This document shows positions 51,322 to 59,955 of a DNA stretch of 64,000 nucleotides, piece after piece (the stretch's first letter is position 1; each line of letters begins with the position of its first letter). The position numbers and the translations under genes are program-made. Below the pieces are notes generated by a model. The model searched no databases. It was not told where the DNA came from and saw only the letters and a list, made by a program, of their open reading frames with translations. Origin of the DNA: SIG589 sp045652465 (GTDB lineage: Bacteria; Bacillota; Clostridia; Oscillospirales; Acutalibacteraceae); the NCBI GenBank assembly GCA_045652465.1, contig JAZRUI010000004.1, forward strand, positions 1 through 64,000, read 5' to 3'.

Positions 51322-51909
51322 TTATCGCTTGGTTATTACCTTATCAACAAGGCCATAATCGGCAGCCTCTTGCGCCGACATAAAGTTATCTCTCTCGGTA
51401 TCGCGGCGAATCTCCTCGATGGGACGACCTGTTACATCCGAAAGAATCGAGTTAATGTTTTCGCGAATCTTCTCGATATGCTTTGCATGGATGAGAATAT
51501 CGCTTGCCTGACCCTCGGCGCTGCCTAAAGGCTGATGAATCATTATTTCGCTGTTGGGAAGAGCATAGCGCTTGCCCTTTGCGCCTGCGGCGAGAAGGAA
51601 TGCGCCCATGCTGGCAGCCATACCAACGCAAATAGTGCTTACATCGCACTTGATATACTGCATGGTATCATAAATTGCCATACCCGCCGAAACCGAGCCG
51701 CCGGGGCTGTTGATATAAAAGCTGATATCCTTATCGGGGTCCTGACCCTCTAAAAAGAGCATCTGGGCAATGATAAGGCTTGCAGTTGTATTGTCAACCT
51801 GGTCGTTAAGCATAATAATTCTATCATTGAGCAGGCGGGAGAAAATATCATACGAACGCTCTCCGCGGCTGGTTTGCTCAATAACATAGGGAACAAAACT
51901 CATATCCAT
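51322..51909 (-). CDS. clpP: ATP-dependent Clp protease proteolytic subunit
   Basis: 195 residues. Catalytic serine in GMAASMGAFLLAAG and histidine in MIHQPLG are in place, with the aspartate in the C-terminal third (RDTERDNFMSAQEA). It forms the tetradecameric peptidase with ClpX, 9 bases downstream. AGGAGG precedes ATG 51909. Confidence 0.98.
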   Translation of the reverse strand: MDMSFVPYVIEQTSRGERSYDIFSRLLNDRIIMLNDQVDNTTASLIIAQMLFLEGQDPDKDISFYINSPGGSVSAGMAIYDTMQYIKCDVSTICVGMAASMGAFLLAAGAKGKRYALPNSEIMIHQPLGSAEGQASDILIHAKHIEKIRENINSILSDVTGRPIEEIRRDTERDNFMSAQEAADYGLVDKVITKR

Positions 51910-51962
51910 AATTTACCTCCTATGAAAATATTATGTCCGAAAAAAACATTTTATAATCGACT

Positions 51963-51991
51963 AAATGGCAGGGGTAAAACTCCTGCCATTT
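51963..51991 (-). terminator. Hairpin after tig
   Basis: Perfect 10-bp stem AAATGGCAGG / CCTGCCATTT with a 9-base loop between tig and clpP; the T tail is short (TTTAG), so clpP may be partly transcribed through it. Confidence 0.65.
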
Positions 51992-51997
51992 AAATAA

Positions 51998-53434
51998 TTA
52001 GTCTTCTTTCTTCTCTTCTGCCTTCTTTGCAGCGGGCTTCTTAGCAGCCGGCTTCTTGGCGGCGGTAGAGGTTGTTTTCTTGGTTGCAGTCGAAGCGGGC
52101 TTCTTTGCAGCAGGCTTCTTTGCAGCGGGCTTTTCAGCCTTCTTCTCAACATCGGTTACAACGGCGCTGGACTTAACAAGCTCAAGTGCCTTGGTAACTG
52201 CGAGGTCCTTCTTGATTTCCTTAACGGGAACAGCATTCTTAACCTGCTCCTCGGTTACACCATAGGCTTCAGCCATCTTGGTGATTTCAGCGGCAACATC
52301 ATCCTCGGAAACCTCGATTTTCTCGAGCTTAACGATGGTCTCGAGTGCGAGGCGCATCTTAACCTGCTTTTCAGCCTGGGGACGGAAGGAAGCCTTGAAA
52401 TCATCAGCATTGGTGTTCATATACTGAAGATAGGTTTCGAGGTTTAAGCCCTGCATCTGGAGTCTATAGGCGAAATCCTGCAAGCTCTGGTTGCAGCGGG
52501 ACTCGATCATAGCATCCGGAATCTCAACCTTCATGCCATCAACGATTTGGTCAACGAGGTCGTTCTCAACTGCCTCATCAGCATGATGGGTCTTGTGCTC
52601 TAACTGATGCTTCTTAATATCTTCTTTGAGCTCGGCGAGGGTATCAAACTCGGATACATCCTTTGCAAACTCATCATCAATTGCGGGAAGCTCGCGCTTC
52701 TTGATTTCATGAAGCTTAACCTTAAATACGGCAGCCTTGCCCTTTAAGTCTTCAGCCTGATAATCTTCGGGGAAGGTTACATTAACATCGAACTCTTCTT
52801 CAACCTTGTGGCCAACGATTTGATCTTCGAAGCCGGGGATGAACTGACCCGAGCCTAAAGTTAAGGAATAGGATTCGCCCTTGCCGCCCTCGAATGCAAC
52901 GCCATCAACAAAGCCTTCGAAATCGATAACTGCGATATCCTCAAGCTCAGCTGCACGGTCCTCAACCGATACCATGCGGGCATTACGGTTAGCCATCTGG
53001 TTGATTTCAGCATCAACCTCTTCATCGGTTACAACGGGGGTTACGCGCTCAGCCTTAAGACCCTTATACTCGCCGAGGGTTGCCTCGGGAACAACTGTTA
53101 AGGTTACCTTAAAGTCAACGCCGTCCTGCTTGGAGATGGAAACCAAATCGAAATCCATCTTATCATCAACAATCTCAATACCTGCTTCATCGGCTGCTGC
53201 CTCAAGAGCATCGGAATAGAGAAGGTTTAAAGCATCTTCAAAGAATACCGACTCGCCATACATCTTCTCGATAAGGTAAAGCGGAGCCTTGCCCTTACGG
53301 AAACCGGGGATAGAAATCTTCTTTCCTTCCTTTTTGTAAACCTTGTTGATAGCATCGCAGAATGTTGCTCCATCGATTAAAATCTCGAGCTCATACTTGC
53401 CGCCCTCAACCTTTTTTGCTTCTTTTAAACTCAT
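51998..53434 (-). CDS. tig: Trigger factor with a lysine/alanine/proline-rich tail
   Basis: 478 residues. Ribosome-binding GFRKGKAPLYLIEKMYG, the FKBP-type prolyl isomerase domain (about residues 150-235) and the helical chaperone arms are present. Beyond residue about 430 a tail of roughly 48 residues repeats PAAKKPAAKK and threonine-rich blocks, like histone H1 or bacterial HU/H1 tails, which ordinary trigger factor (about 430 residues) lacks. GGAGGTAATAAA precedes the ATG. Chaperone at the ribosome exit tunnel; the tail could add RNA or ribosome affinity. Confidence 0.96.
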   Translation of the reverse strand: MSLKEAKKVEGGKYELEILIDGATFCDAINKVYKKEGKKISIPGFRKGKAPLYLIEKMYGESVFFEDALNLLYSDALEAAADEAGIEIVDDKMDFDLVSISKQDGVDFKVTLTVVPEATLGEYKGLKAERVTPVVTDEEVDAEINQMANRNARMVSVEDRAAELEDIAVIDFEGFVDGVAFEGGKGESYSLTLGSGQFIPGFEDQIVGHKVEEEFDVNVTFPEDYQAEDLKGKAAVFKVKLHEIKKRELPAIDDEFAKDVSEFDTLAELKEDIKKHQLEHKTHHADEAVENDLVDQIVDGMKVEIPDAMIESRCNQSLQDFAYRLQMQGLNLETYLQYMNTNADDFKASFRPQAEKQVKMRLALETIVKLEKIEVSEDDVAAEITKMAEAYGVTEEQVKNAVPVKEIKKDLAVTKALELVKSSAVVTDVEKKAEKPAAKKPAAKKPASTATKKTTSTAAKKPAAKKPAAKKAEEKKED

Positions 53435-53526
53435 TTTATTACCTCCAGGATAATCATTCCATAATAATATAGCACAGTCTTGCCAAATTTTCCATATTTT
53501 TTTTAAAATTTTTCAAATATATATAT

Positions 53527-54204
53527 TTAAACTATCATTAAGGGGCAAAAATCAATGCAATCTGCCGATAAAAGTGTGAAATCGACGCCATCATAGCTGC
53601 TTTTTGCGTTGTGGAATCCCGAACCGTGGATATGTCCGTGGTAAACTCGGGTTATGTTATATTTCTTTATAACATCGAAAATTTCTTTGCAAACCCATTC
53701 GCCGTAAACGGGCGGATAATGGGTGAAGACGACGGGGCGTTTTCCGGTTTCAAGCGCGGCCTTAATCGAGGTTTCGAGCCTGCCTGCCTCGCGAAGCACA
53801 ACCTTATCCTCCGCCGCAATATCATAAAACCAGCCGCGAGTTCCGCAAACCGCAAAATCCTCAACGATTGCCGCGTTGTTGAAAACGAAGGAGATGGTGT
53901 CAAATCCGTTGCTCTCTAAAAATTCGTTTAATTTTTTAGCGGTTGACCACCACAAATCATGGTTGCCCTTTAGGATAATTTTTTTGCCGGGCAGCGAATT
54001 CAAAAACGCAAAATCCGCAACCGCCTCCGATAGGTTCATCGCCCAAGAGATATCGCCGGGAATTACAACCGTATCCTCCGCTTTAACTATGCGGCACCAG
54101 TTTTTTTCTATTCTGTTTTGATAGTCCTCCCAGCCGCGGAAAACATCCATTGGCTTGTCCGCCGAGAGAGAAAGATGCAAATCCGAAATTGCATATAATG
54201 ACAT
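53527..54204 (-). CDS. Metallophosphoesterase
   Basis: 225 residues. Calcineurin-like motifs SDLHLSLS (DxH), PGDISWAM, KGNHDLWW, FTHYPP and HGHIHGSGFHN are complete. It differs in motif spacing from the PPP-family phosphatase at 47792. Substrate unknown. It precedes no close operon partner; the 92 bases to tig are AT-rich without a clear element. Confidence 0.9.
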   Translation of the reverse strand: MSLYAISDLHLSLSADKPMDVFRGWEDYQNRIEKNWCRIVKAEDTVVIPGDISWAMNLSEAVADFAFLNSLPGKKIILKGNHDLWWSTAKKLNEFLESNGFDTISFVFNNAAIVEDFAVCGTRGWFYDIAAEDKVVLREAGRLETSIKAALETGKRPVVFTHYPPVYGEWVCKEIFDVIKKYNITRVYHGHIHGSGFHNAKSSYDGVDFTLLSADCIDFCPLMIV

Positions 54205-54287
54205 ATCATTACTCCCTATAATTTAAAAAATTGTGCGCATAATAATCTTGACCGAAGCGGTCTAAATTTATATTGGAGGATGCAAAA

Positions 54288-54455
54288 ATGACAAACGACA
54301 ACAATGTTATAAACGGCATTAAATGCAATGTTGAGAGCTGCGTTTATCATTCGGGCGAGGGTCACTGCCACGCAGGTCATATCACCGTTGGCGGAGACAG
54401 ACGCGCTTGCGAATGCTGCGAAACCGAATGCAACACCTTTAAAGCAAAGGCATAA
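54288..54455 (+). CDS. DUF1540-domain small cysteine-rich protein
   Basis: 55 residues with the DUF1540 pattern CNVESCVYHSGEGHCHAGHI followed by CECCETECNTF: eight or so cysteines plus histidines that probably bind metal. Such proteins are common in spore-forming Firmicutes, function unknown. ATG 54288 follows GGAGGATGC. It is a single gene between divergent and convergent neighbours, followed by its own terminator. Confidence 0.88.
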   Translation: MTNDNNVINGIKCNVESCVYHSGEGHCHAGHITVGGDRRACECCETECNTFKAKA

Positions 54456-54471
54456 ATTCGGGTTAATGGAA

Positions 54472-54501
54472 ACCCCACCGTTAGGTGGGGTAATTTTTTT
54501 T
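54472..54501 (+). terminator. Intrinsic terminator after the DUF1540 gene
   Basis: Stem CCCCACC / GGTGGGG with a GTTA-type loop and a T8 tail on the plus strand; it also faces the thrC stop on the other strand. Confidence 0.9.
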
Positions 54502-55978
54502 AGATTCCCAAGTACTTGCAAATCGCCTCACGCATTTCATCGCGGTCGATAACCTCGCCGAAGCGGCGGGTCTTGCCCTTTAATGCCTCGATCGGCTCGG
54601 GGATGTCGGTTGCGGTGAGAACCGAGAGCTTATCGTTCTTTGCAAAATCATCCTCGGGCACATCGGCGCCGAAGGCACAAAGAACGCTGTTTGCAAACTT
54701 ATAGGGGCTTGCGGTTGAAGCGATTAAAACCGGAGTTGTGTCCCCTACTGTTTCGCGGTATTTCTTATAAACCGAGAAGGCAACAGCGGTATGAGTGTCC
54801 ATCAAGTAGCCATATTCATCGAATACATCCTTAATGGTTTCGAGGGTTTCCTCATCGCTTGCGCAGCCGCCAACGAAATTCTCGGTTATTTTCGCCTTGA
54901 TTTCATCCGATACGGTGAACTTGCCTGTCTTCTTGAGGCTATCCTGCCAAGCAGCAACCTGACTGTCATCGCCCGAGAGCATATAAAGCATGCGCTCGAG
55001 GTTGCTCGAAATAAGAATATCCATCGAGGGCGAAATAGTGGTGTAGAAATCGCGGTTGCGGTCATAAACACCTGTATTTATAAAATCGGTTAAAACATTG
55101 TTGGAGTTGGAAGCGCAAATAAGCTTCTTAATCGGAACGCCCATAAGCTTTGCATAATATGCTGCCAGGATGTTGCCAAAGTTGCCTGTCGGAACAACAA
55201 CATTGAACTCGTTATCATCGTTGTTGCCATCGGCAAGCATATCGCAATATGCCGAAAGATAATAAACGATTTGGGGAACCACACGACCCCAGTTGATGGA
55301 GTTTGCGCTCGAAAAATTATAGCCTGCACTGCTAAGTTTTTTATTCATCTCGGCATCGGTGAAGATTTCCTTAACGCGGCTTTGAGCATCATCGAAGTTG
55401 CCCTTAATTGCGCAAACGCAAACATTATCGCCCTCTTGGCTATCCATCTGAAGCTTTTGCATAGCGCTAACGCCTTCGCTGGGATAGAAAACTATGATAT
55501 CGGTATTCTCAACATCGCGGAAGCCTTCAAGAGCGGCTTTGCCTGTATCGCCCGAGGTTGCAACCAAGATAACGGTTTTGCCCGCGCCAACCTTTTTCGA
55601 GGATGTTGTTAGCAAATAGGGCAAAAGCTGAAGCGCCAAATCCTTAAATGCGCAGGTGGGACCATGCCACAGCTCTAAAATCGAAATTTCGGAGCCCAAA
55701 ACTGCGATAGGAGCGGGCTGCTCATTTTCGAAGCTACCTGTATATGCACCTTCAACACAGGCGGTTATTTCCTCATCGGTGAAATCGGTTAAGAATTTGG
55801 AAAGCACAAGGCGAGCGCGCTCCTTATAGCTCGAAACCTTTAAAACCTCGAGTTCCTCGGGGGTTATAACCGGAATCGACTCGGGAAGGAAAAGACCTCC
55901 ATCCGCCGAGATTCCGAGGCTGATTGCCTTGGCGGCGCTAACGCTGACATTTTTGTTTCTTGTGCTGATGTAGTTCAT
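54500..55978 (-). CDS. thrC: Threonine synthase
   Basis: 492 residues, the longer bacterial form. The PLP lysine is in HGPTCAFKDLAL, with ATSGDTGKAALEGF for phosphate binding. It converts O-phosphohomoserine to threonine. GGAGTG precedes ATG 55978. No T-box leader is seen; only 6 bases separate it from the dipeptidase gene, so both probably share a transcript. Confidence 0.96.
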   Translation of the reverse strand: MNYISTRNKNVSVSAAKAISLGISADGGLFLPESIPVITPEELEVLKVSSYKERARLVLSKFLTDFTDEEITACVEGAYTGSFENEQPAPIAVLGSEISILELWHGPTCAFKDLALQLLPYLLTTSSKKVGAGKTVILVATSGDTGKAALEGFRDVENTDIIVFYPSEGVSAMQKLQMDSQEGDNVCVCAIKGNFDDAQSRVKEIFTDAEMNKKLSSAGYNFSSANSINWGRVVPQIVYYLSAYCDMLADGNNDDNEFNVVVPTGNFGNILAAYYAKLMGVPIKKLICASNSNNVLTDFINTGVYDRNRDFYTTISPSMDILISSNLERMLYMLSGDDSQVAAWQDSLKKTGKFTVSDEIKAKITENFVGGCASDEETLETIKDVFDEYGYLMDTHTAVAFSVYKKYRETVGDTTPVLIASTASPYKFANSVLCAFGADVPEDDFAKNDKLSVLTATDIPEPIEALKGKTRRFGEVIDRDEMREAICKYLGI

Positions 55979-55984
55979 TTTTTA

Positions 55985-56866
55985 TCACTCCGTTTGATTT
56001 AACAAGGCGCAAAAAAATCTCTGCGCGTTTTTATAGAAAAGTTTTTGAAGAATTATATCATTCAAGCCTTTATCTCGTAGATAGTTATATAATACAGCCA
56101 TTTTATCCACCGAGTCAAGTGTTTTATCCATTTTTGCGCCATCAAAATCGCTTCCGATGGCAACATTGTCCTCAAGACCCATAAAAAGCAGGTAGTTAAG
56201 GTGGCGATAAAAGCCCTCAAGCACCCCGCCATCCCCCAAAAATTCGGGATAAAGGCAAAGCCCTAAAATGCCGTTTTTATCATAAAGCGCGCGGATTTGC
56301 TCATCGCTTAAATTGCGCCTGACATGATGCACGGTTCGGCAGCAGGAATGGCTCGCCAAAACGAATTTTGCCGAATCGATAACGGCGAAAAAACTTTGGT
56401 CGTTGAGATGCGAAACATCAACCGCCATTCTTCGCTCGTTCATCCGCTTTACTATCCGCCTGCCAAACGGGGTGAACTCCCCCGCCGTGTTAACTCCGCC
56501 CGCTATTTTATTTTTGCCGTTCCAGGTTAAGTTTATGAGTCTGATGCCGTCCGAATAAAGCGAATCTATATCCTCTTCGTTTTCGATAATCACGCCGCCC
56601 TCAAGGGATAATAAAAAGGCGTTTTTCTCTTCCAAATCCTCGGCGTTTTTTGCGATTTTAACCTGCTCGCAAAAATGCCGCAAAACCGCATTATAACGCC
56701 CTTTCGGATCCTTATGCTCATCGGGAATCCAAATGGCGCAAACGCTCTTCCAATTATCAAAAACGGAGCCCTTGCTTTTTGTTACCGCAAGGTCTCCGTT
56801 TATAAAACTTTGATTATTCCTATAGGATTCATAGGGCGAATCCGTATGCAAATCGAAAAAATCCAA
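55985..56866 (-). CDS. Membrane dipeptidase, M19 family
   Basis: 293 residues. The metal ligands are in FFDLHTDSP, VDVSHLND, LASHSCCR and GSDFDGA. Renal-dipeptidase-like enzyme hydrolysing dipeptides, including D-residue forms. TTG 56866 is favoured: GGAGGGG lies 6 bases ahead and it starts right after the yraN stop; longer in-frame starts run antisense-free but overlap yraN. Confidence 0.88.
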   Translation of the reverse strand: MDFFDLHTDSPYESYRNNQSFINGDLAVTKSKGSVFDNWKSVCAIWIPDEHKDPKGRYNAVLRHFCEQVKIAKNAEDLEEKNAFLLSLEGGVIIENEEDIDSLYSDGIRLINLTWNGKNKIAGGVNTAGEFTPFGRRIVKRMNERRMAVDVSHLNDQSFFAVIDSAKFVLASHSCCRTVHHVRRNLSDEQIRALYDKNGILGLCLYPEFLGDGGVLEGFYRHLNYLLFMGLEDNVAIGSDFDGAKMDKTLDSVDKMAVLYNYLRDKGLNDIILQKLFYKNAQRFFCALLNQTE

Positions 56867-56867
56867 A

Positions 56868-57242
56868 CTACCCCTCCGGACTGAACGCATTCTCAAGATA
56901 ATCCATTGAAAATTCCTCGCGTCCGCCAACGGTCCGAACGGTTATTTGCGCCACATCAAATCTCGGCTGAAGCTCGCAAAAAGCACGGGAGAGATAGGTG
57001 TTGGCTGTCATAATAATTTTTTGCTGTTTTCGAAGGTCAACCGCCGCCGCAGGAGAAACAAGCGCCCCCTCGCTTCGGGTTTTAACCTCCACAAATAAAA
57101 TATATTGCTCGTTCTCGGCAATAATGTCTATTTCGCCAAAGCGGCTATGAAAATTCCGCTCGGTTATTATAAAGCCTTTTTCCTTCAGATACTCTGCGGT
57201 CAGGTCTTCGCCCGCAAAGCCTCGTTTTGCACTCTTCCTCAT
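56868..57242 (-). CDS. YraN (UPF0102) family protein
   Basis: 124 residues with GEDLTAEYLKEKGFIITERN and GEIDIIAENEQYILFVEVKTRSEG: the restriction-endonuclease-like fold with E-x-K active site. Function uncertain, possibly nucleic-acid processing. It overlaps rnhB by four bases, the conserved rnhB-yraN pair. Confidence 0.93.
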   Translation of the reverse strand: MRKSAKRGFAGEDLTAEYLKEKGFIITERNFHSRFGEIDIIAENEQYILFVEVKTRSEGALVSPAAAVDLRKQQKIIMTANTYLSRAFCELQPRFDVAQITVRTVGGREEFSMDYLENAFSPEG

Positions 57243-57838
57243 TTTATGTTTTTAAGGAAGCTCATTCGGTGCAGCGGGCAGGGACCGAACTCTTTTATAA
57301 GAGCGATATGCTCGGCTGTTCCATAGCCCTTGTGCTTAAGGAAATTATACTGCGGGTATTGCCTATCATACTCTTCCATAAGCCTATCACGCGAAACCTT
57401 GGCAAGAACGCTTGCCGCGGCAATCGACATACTTTTAGCATCGCCCTTAACAACGGCTTCGGCAGGAATTTTTATGCCTTTGGGGATTTTGTTGCCATCG
57501 ATTAGGGCATAATCGGCGGGAATATTCAAGCCATCGATAGCGCGATTCATCGCCAAAAAGGTTGCCTCTAAAATGTTATATTTCTCGATTTCCTCAACAT
57601 CGGCAAAGGCAACCGAGAAGGCTAATGCCTTTTCGGTTATTTCGGGAAAAAGCTTTTCTCTTTTCTTTTCGGAGAGTTTTTTGGAATCGTTTAGTCCCTC
57701 GATTTCGCATCCTTCGGGAAGAATTACCGCAGCGGCACAAACAGGACCCATAAGCGGTCCGCGCCCTGCTTCATCAACGCCGCAAACAAAAGAAAATCCC
57801 TTTTCTTTAGCTGCAATTTCATAAGAAAAATCGGGCAT
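57239..57838 (-). CDS. rnhB: Ribonuclease HII
   Basis: 199 residues. VCGVDEAGRGPLMGPV, GLNDSKKLSEKKRE and ALIDGNKIP carry the catalytic acids. It removes RNA from RNA-DNA hybrids and single ribonucleotides from DNA. It lies three bases after rbgA. Confidence 0.97.
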   Translation of the reverse strand: MPDFSYEIAAKEKGFSFVCGVDEAGRGPLMGPVCAAAVILPEGCEIEGLNDSKKLSEKKREKLFPEITEKALAFSVAFADVEEIEKYNILEATFLAMNRAIDGLNIPADYALIDGNKIPKGIKIPAEAVVKGDAKSMSIAAASVLAKVSRDRLMEEYDRQYPQYNFLKHKGYGTAEHIALIKEFGPCPLHRMSFLKNIK

Positions 57839-57841
57839 TTT

Positions 57842-58687
57842 TTAGACCTCCAGCGTTATTCTTCCAAGCTTTTGGGTTCTAAATTCGGAGAGGAGCATAT
57901 TGGCGGCTCTGAGGGTGTCGCCCTCGCCGCCGCGAACAACCATTCCGCGCTTTCTCGCAACCTCACAAAGCATATCATAGGAATCGCATTTTTCGATTTT
58001 ATAACGGCTTTCAAGCAGCGGCATATAGCGCTCCGAGAGGTTTTCAAGCAATCTCATCGCGAGCCATTCAACATCCAAAATCTCATCGCGCACCGCGCCC
58101 GTAAAGGCTAATTTTTCGCCAACATCCTTGTCGTCAAATTTAGGCCATAATACTCCCGGTGTATCCAAAAGTTCGAGCTCGTTATCGATTTTAAACCATT
58201 GGTTTCCGCGGGTAACTCCCGGGCGGTCCTCAACCTTTGCGCGAGCGCCGCCCGCCATTCGATTGATAAAGGATGATTTGCCAACATTGGGGATGCCGAC
58301 AACCATTATGCGCAGCGGCTTGCCCACCATTCCTTTTTGGCGATAGCCCTCAAGTTTATCGGCAAGCAGCTCCTTAACCGCGGTTTTAAAGGTGTTAAGT
58401 CCTTTGCCGCTTCGGCAATCAACCGCAATCGCCAAAGCGCCCTCCTCGCGGAAGCGCTTTATCCACTGCTCGGTTGCGGCAGGGTCGGCCATATCGCACT
58501 TGTTGAGCAGGACTATTCGCGGTTTATCCATAATAATACCCGCCAACTCCGGGTTGCGGCTGCTGGCGGGTATTCTTGAATCCACTATTTCGGCAACCGC
58601 ATCTACTAAATTCAGGCTCTCTTTAATCTTACGGCGGGTTTTCGCCATATGACCCGGGAACCATTGAATGTTTTGCGCTTCGCTCAT
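57842..58687 (-). CDS. rbgA: Ribosome biogenesis GTPase RbgA (YlqF)
   Basis: 281 residues, a circularly permuted GTPase: NKCD (G4) comes before the P-loop GIPNVGKSSF (G1) and DTPGVLWPK (G3). Required for late 50S assembly. It starts at ATG 58687 overlapping the lepB stop by one base. Confidence 0.96.
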   Translation of the reverse strand: MSEAQNIQWFPGHMAKTRRKIKESLNLVDAVAEIVDSRIPASSRNPELAGIIMDKPRIVLLNKCDMADPAATEQWIKRFREEGALAIAVDCRSGKGLNTFKTAVKELLADKLEGYRQKGMVGKPLRIMVVGIPNVGKSSFINRMAGGARAKVEDRPGVTRGNQWFKIDNELELLDTPGVLWPKFDDKDVGEKLAFTGAVRDEILDVEWLAMRLLENLSERYMPLLESRYKIEKCDSYDMLCEVARKRGMVVRGGEGDTLRAANMLLSEFRTQKLGRITLEV

Positions 58688-59298
58688 TAGTTTACTCCTC
58701 CCATTTTCTTTAGGGGAAAAATTCGGTAAACCGCCCTGCCGAGGATATAGCGAGTGTCGATCATACCATCCTTACCGATGCGGGAAGAACGGCTATCGAG
58801 CGAGTTTTGACGATTATCGCCCAAAACAAAAACGCAATTCTCGGGAACATAGGCGGGGAAATCTATTTGGTCTTCAAGGCGGTTGATAGCGGCGTTTTTG
58901 GTATAATCCTCTTCGAGGGCAACACCATCAACATAAACCGTTCCGTCAGGACCGATATTAACTATTTGACCCTCCGTTGCGATTATGCGCTTGATTATAG
59001 GCTCGGCATAAACATCGGGCGAAAGCGAGTTATCGGTATTTCTCGAGATAACAACAATATCGCCCTGCGCGGGGGTATAAAACATATTGGAAATGATTAC
59101 CTTTTCGCCACCGTGAAGCGTATTTTCCATTGATTCGCCATCGATGGTTACAACGCGGAAGAAAAAAGTGAAAATAAGAACAACGGCAATAACCGAGACG
59201 ACCAAAACGTCCAGCCATTCGAAGATTTCAGTTTTTAAACTCTTGGGCGGCTTTTCATCAAACTCGCCGTTTTCGCCGTAGGCATAATAGTAATCCAT
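58687..59298 (-). CDS. lepB: Signal peptidase I
   Basis: 203 residues: acidic cytoplasmic N-terminus, one membrane helix (about 30-50), catalytic serine in DGESMENTL, lysine in IIKRIIA, and the LGDNRQNSLDSR box. It removes signal peptides from exported proteins such as the one at 62753. A terminator hairpin lies 24 bases upstream. Confidence 0.95.
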   Translation of the reverse strand: MDYYYAYGENGEFDEKPPKSLKTEIFEWLDVLVVSVIAVVLIFTFFFRVVTIDGESMENTLHGGEKVIISNMFYTPAQGDIVVISRNTDNSLSPDVYAEPIIKRIIATEGQIVNIGPDGTVYVDGVALEEDYTKNAAINRLEDQIDFPAYVPENCVFVLGDNRQNSLDSRSSRIGKDGMIDTRYILGRAVYRIFPLKKMGGVN

Positions 59299-59321
59299 TT
59301 TCTCACCTTCTTCTAAAAAGT

Positions 59322-59349
59322 AAAAAAGGGGGCAAAAGCTCCCCCTTTT
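59322..59349 (-). terminator. Intrinsic terminator between rplS and lepB
   Basis: Stem AAAAGGGGG / CCCCCTTTT with a 7-base loop and T6 tail on the minus strand. Confidence 0.9.
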
Positions 59350-59353
59350 CGAC

Positions 59354-59698
59354 TTAACCTATCTGCTCTTTTACCTTGGCAGCCTTACCAACGCGGTCAC
59401 GCAGATAATAAAGCTTTGCTCTGCGGATGCGACCGTTTCTAACAAGCTCAACCTTGGCAACATTGGGAGAATGTACCGGGAATACACGCTCTACGCCTAC
59501 GCCGTAGGATACACGACGAACGGTAAAGGTTTCGGCAATGCCGCTGTTATTCTTTGCGATAACAGTTCCTTCGAATACCTGAATTCTCTCGCGCTCGCCT
59601 TCACGAATCTTAACGTGAACACGAACAGTAGAACCGATGTTTACTACGGGAGCATCTTCGCGAAGCTGACCAGCAGTAAGATTCTTGATAGCGTCCAT
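59354..59698 (-). CDS. rplS: 50S ribosomal protein L19
   Basis: 114 residues, standard. IGSTVRVHVKIREGERERIQVFEG and the VRNGRIRRAKLYYLRD C-terminus identify it. Start ATG 59698 follows AAGGAGG. A leader of about 125 bases precedes it. Confidence 0.98.
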   Translation of the reverse strand: MDAIKNLTAGQLREDAPVVNIGSTVRVHVKIREGERERIQVFEGTVIAKNNSGIAETFTVRRVSYGVGVERVFPVHSPNVAKVELVRNGRIRRAKLYYLRDRVGKAAKVKEQIG

Positions 59699-59825
59699 TA
59701 AATTTTCCTCCTTAATAATATGAGGCGTTCATACCCAAACGAGTGACAGAGGACCGCCCGCTTCAATGTCGAAATTCGGCATAAAGACCGCCTGTAAGGA
59801 ACAGACGAATTCAAATGCTTGTGTA
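59699..59825 (-). ncRNA. Structured rplS leader, candidate L19-type autoregulatory region
   Basis: About 125 transcribed bases before the L19 start. A 7-bp hairpin (CGTCTGT/ACAGGCG with TCCTT loop) and two copies of a GGCGGTC motif suggest a folded leader. L19 leaders are known in Firmicutes, but I cannot confirm the family without a covariance search. Confidence 0.45.
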
Positions 59826-59854
59826 TTCTACCACAAAGGAATAAAAAAATCAAG
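59826..59854 (-). promoter_or_regulatory. Promoter of rplS
   Basis: TTGATT (59849-59854), 17 bases, TAGAAT (59826-59831). Confidence 0.65.
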
Positions 59855-59882
59855 CACTTTTTTTATCGCGCGAAATATTATA

Positions 59883-59911
59883 TTGCTTTTTTGCCGTTAA
59901 TATAATATAAT
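59883..59911 (+). promoter_or_regulatory. Promoter of the exchanger gene
   Basis: TTGCTT (59883-59888), 17 bases, TATAAT (59906-59911), reading right; back to back with the rplS promoter. Confidence 0.6.
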
Positions 59912-59955
59912 AACCCTAAATTAAGGGGACTTCGCATTGTTTGAGGAGACCTTTT

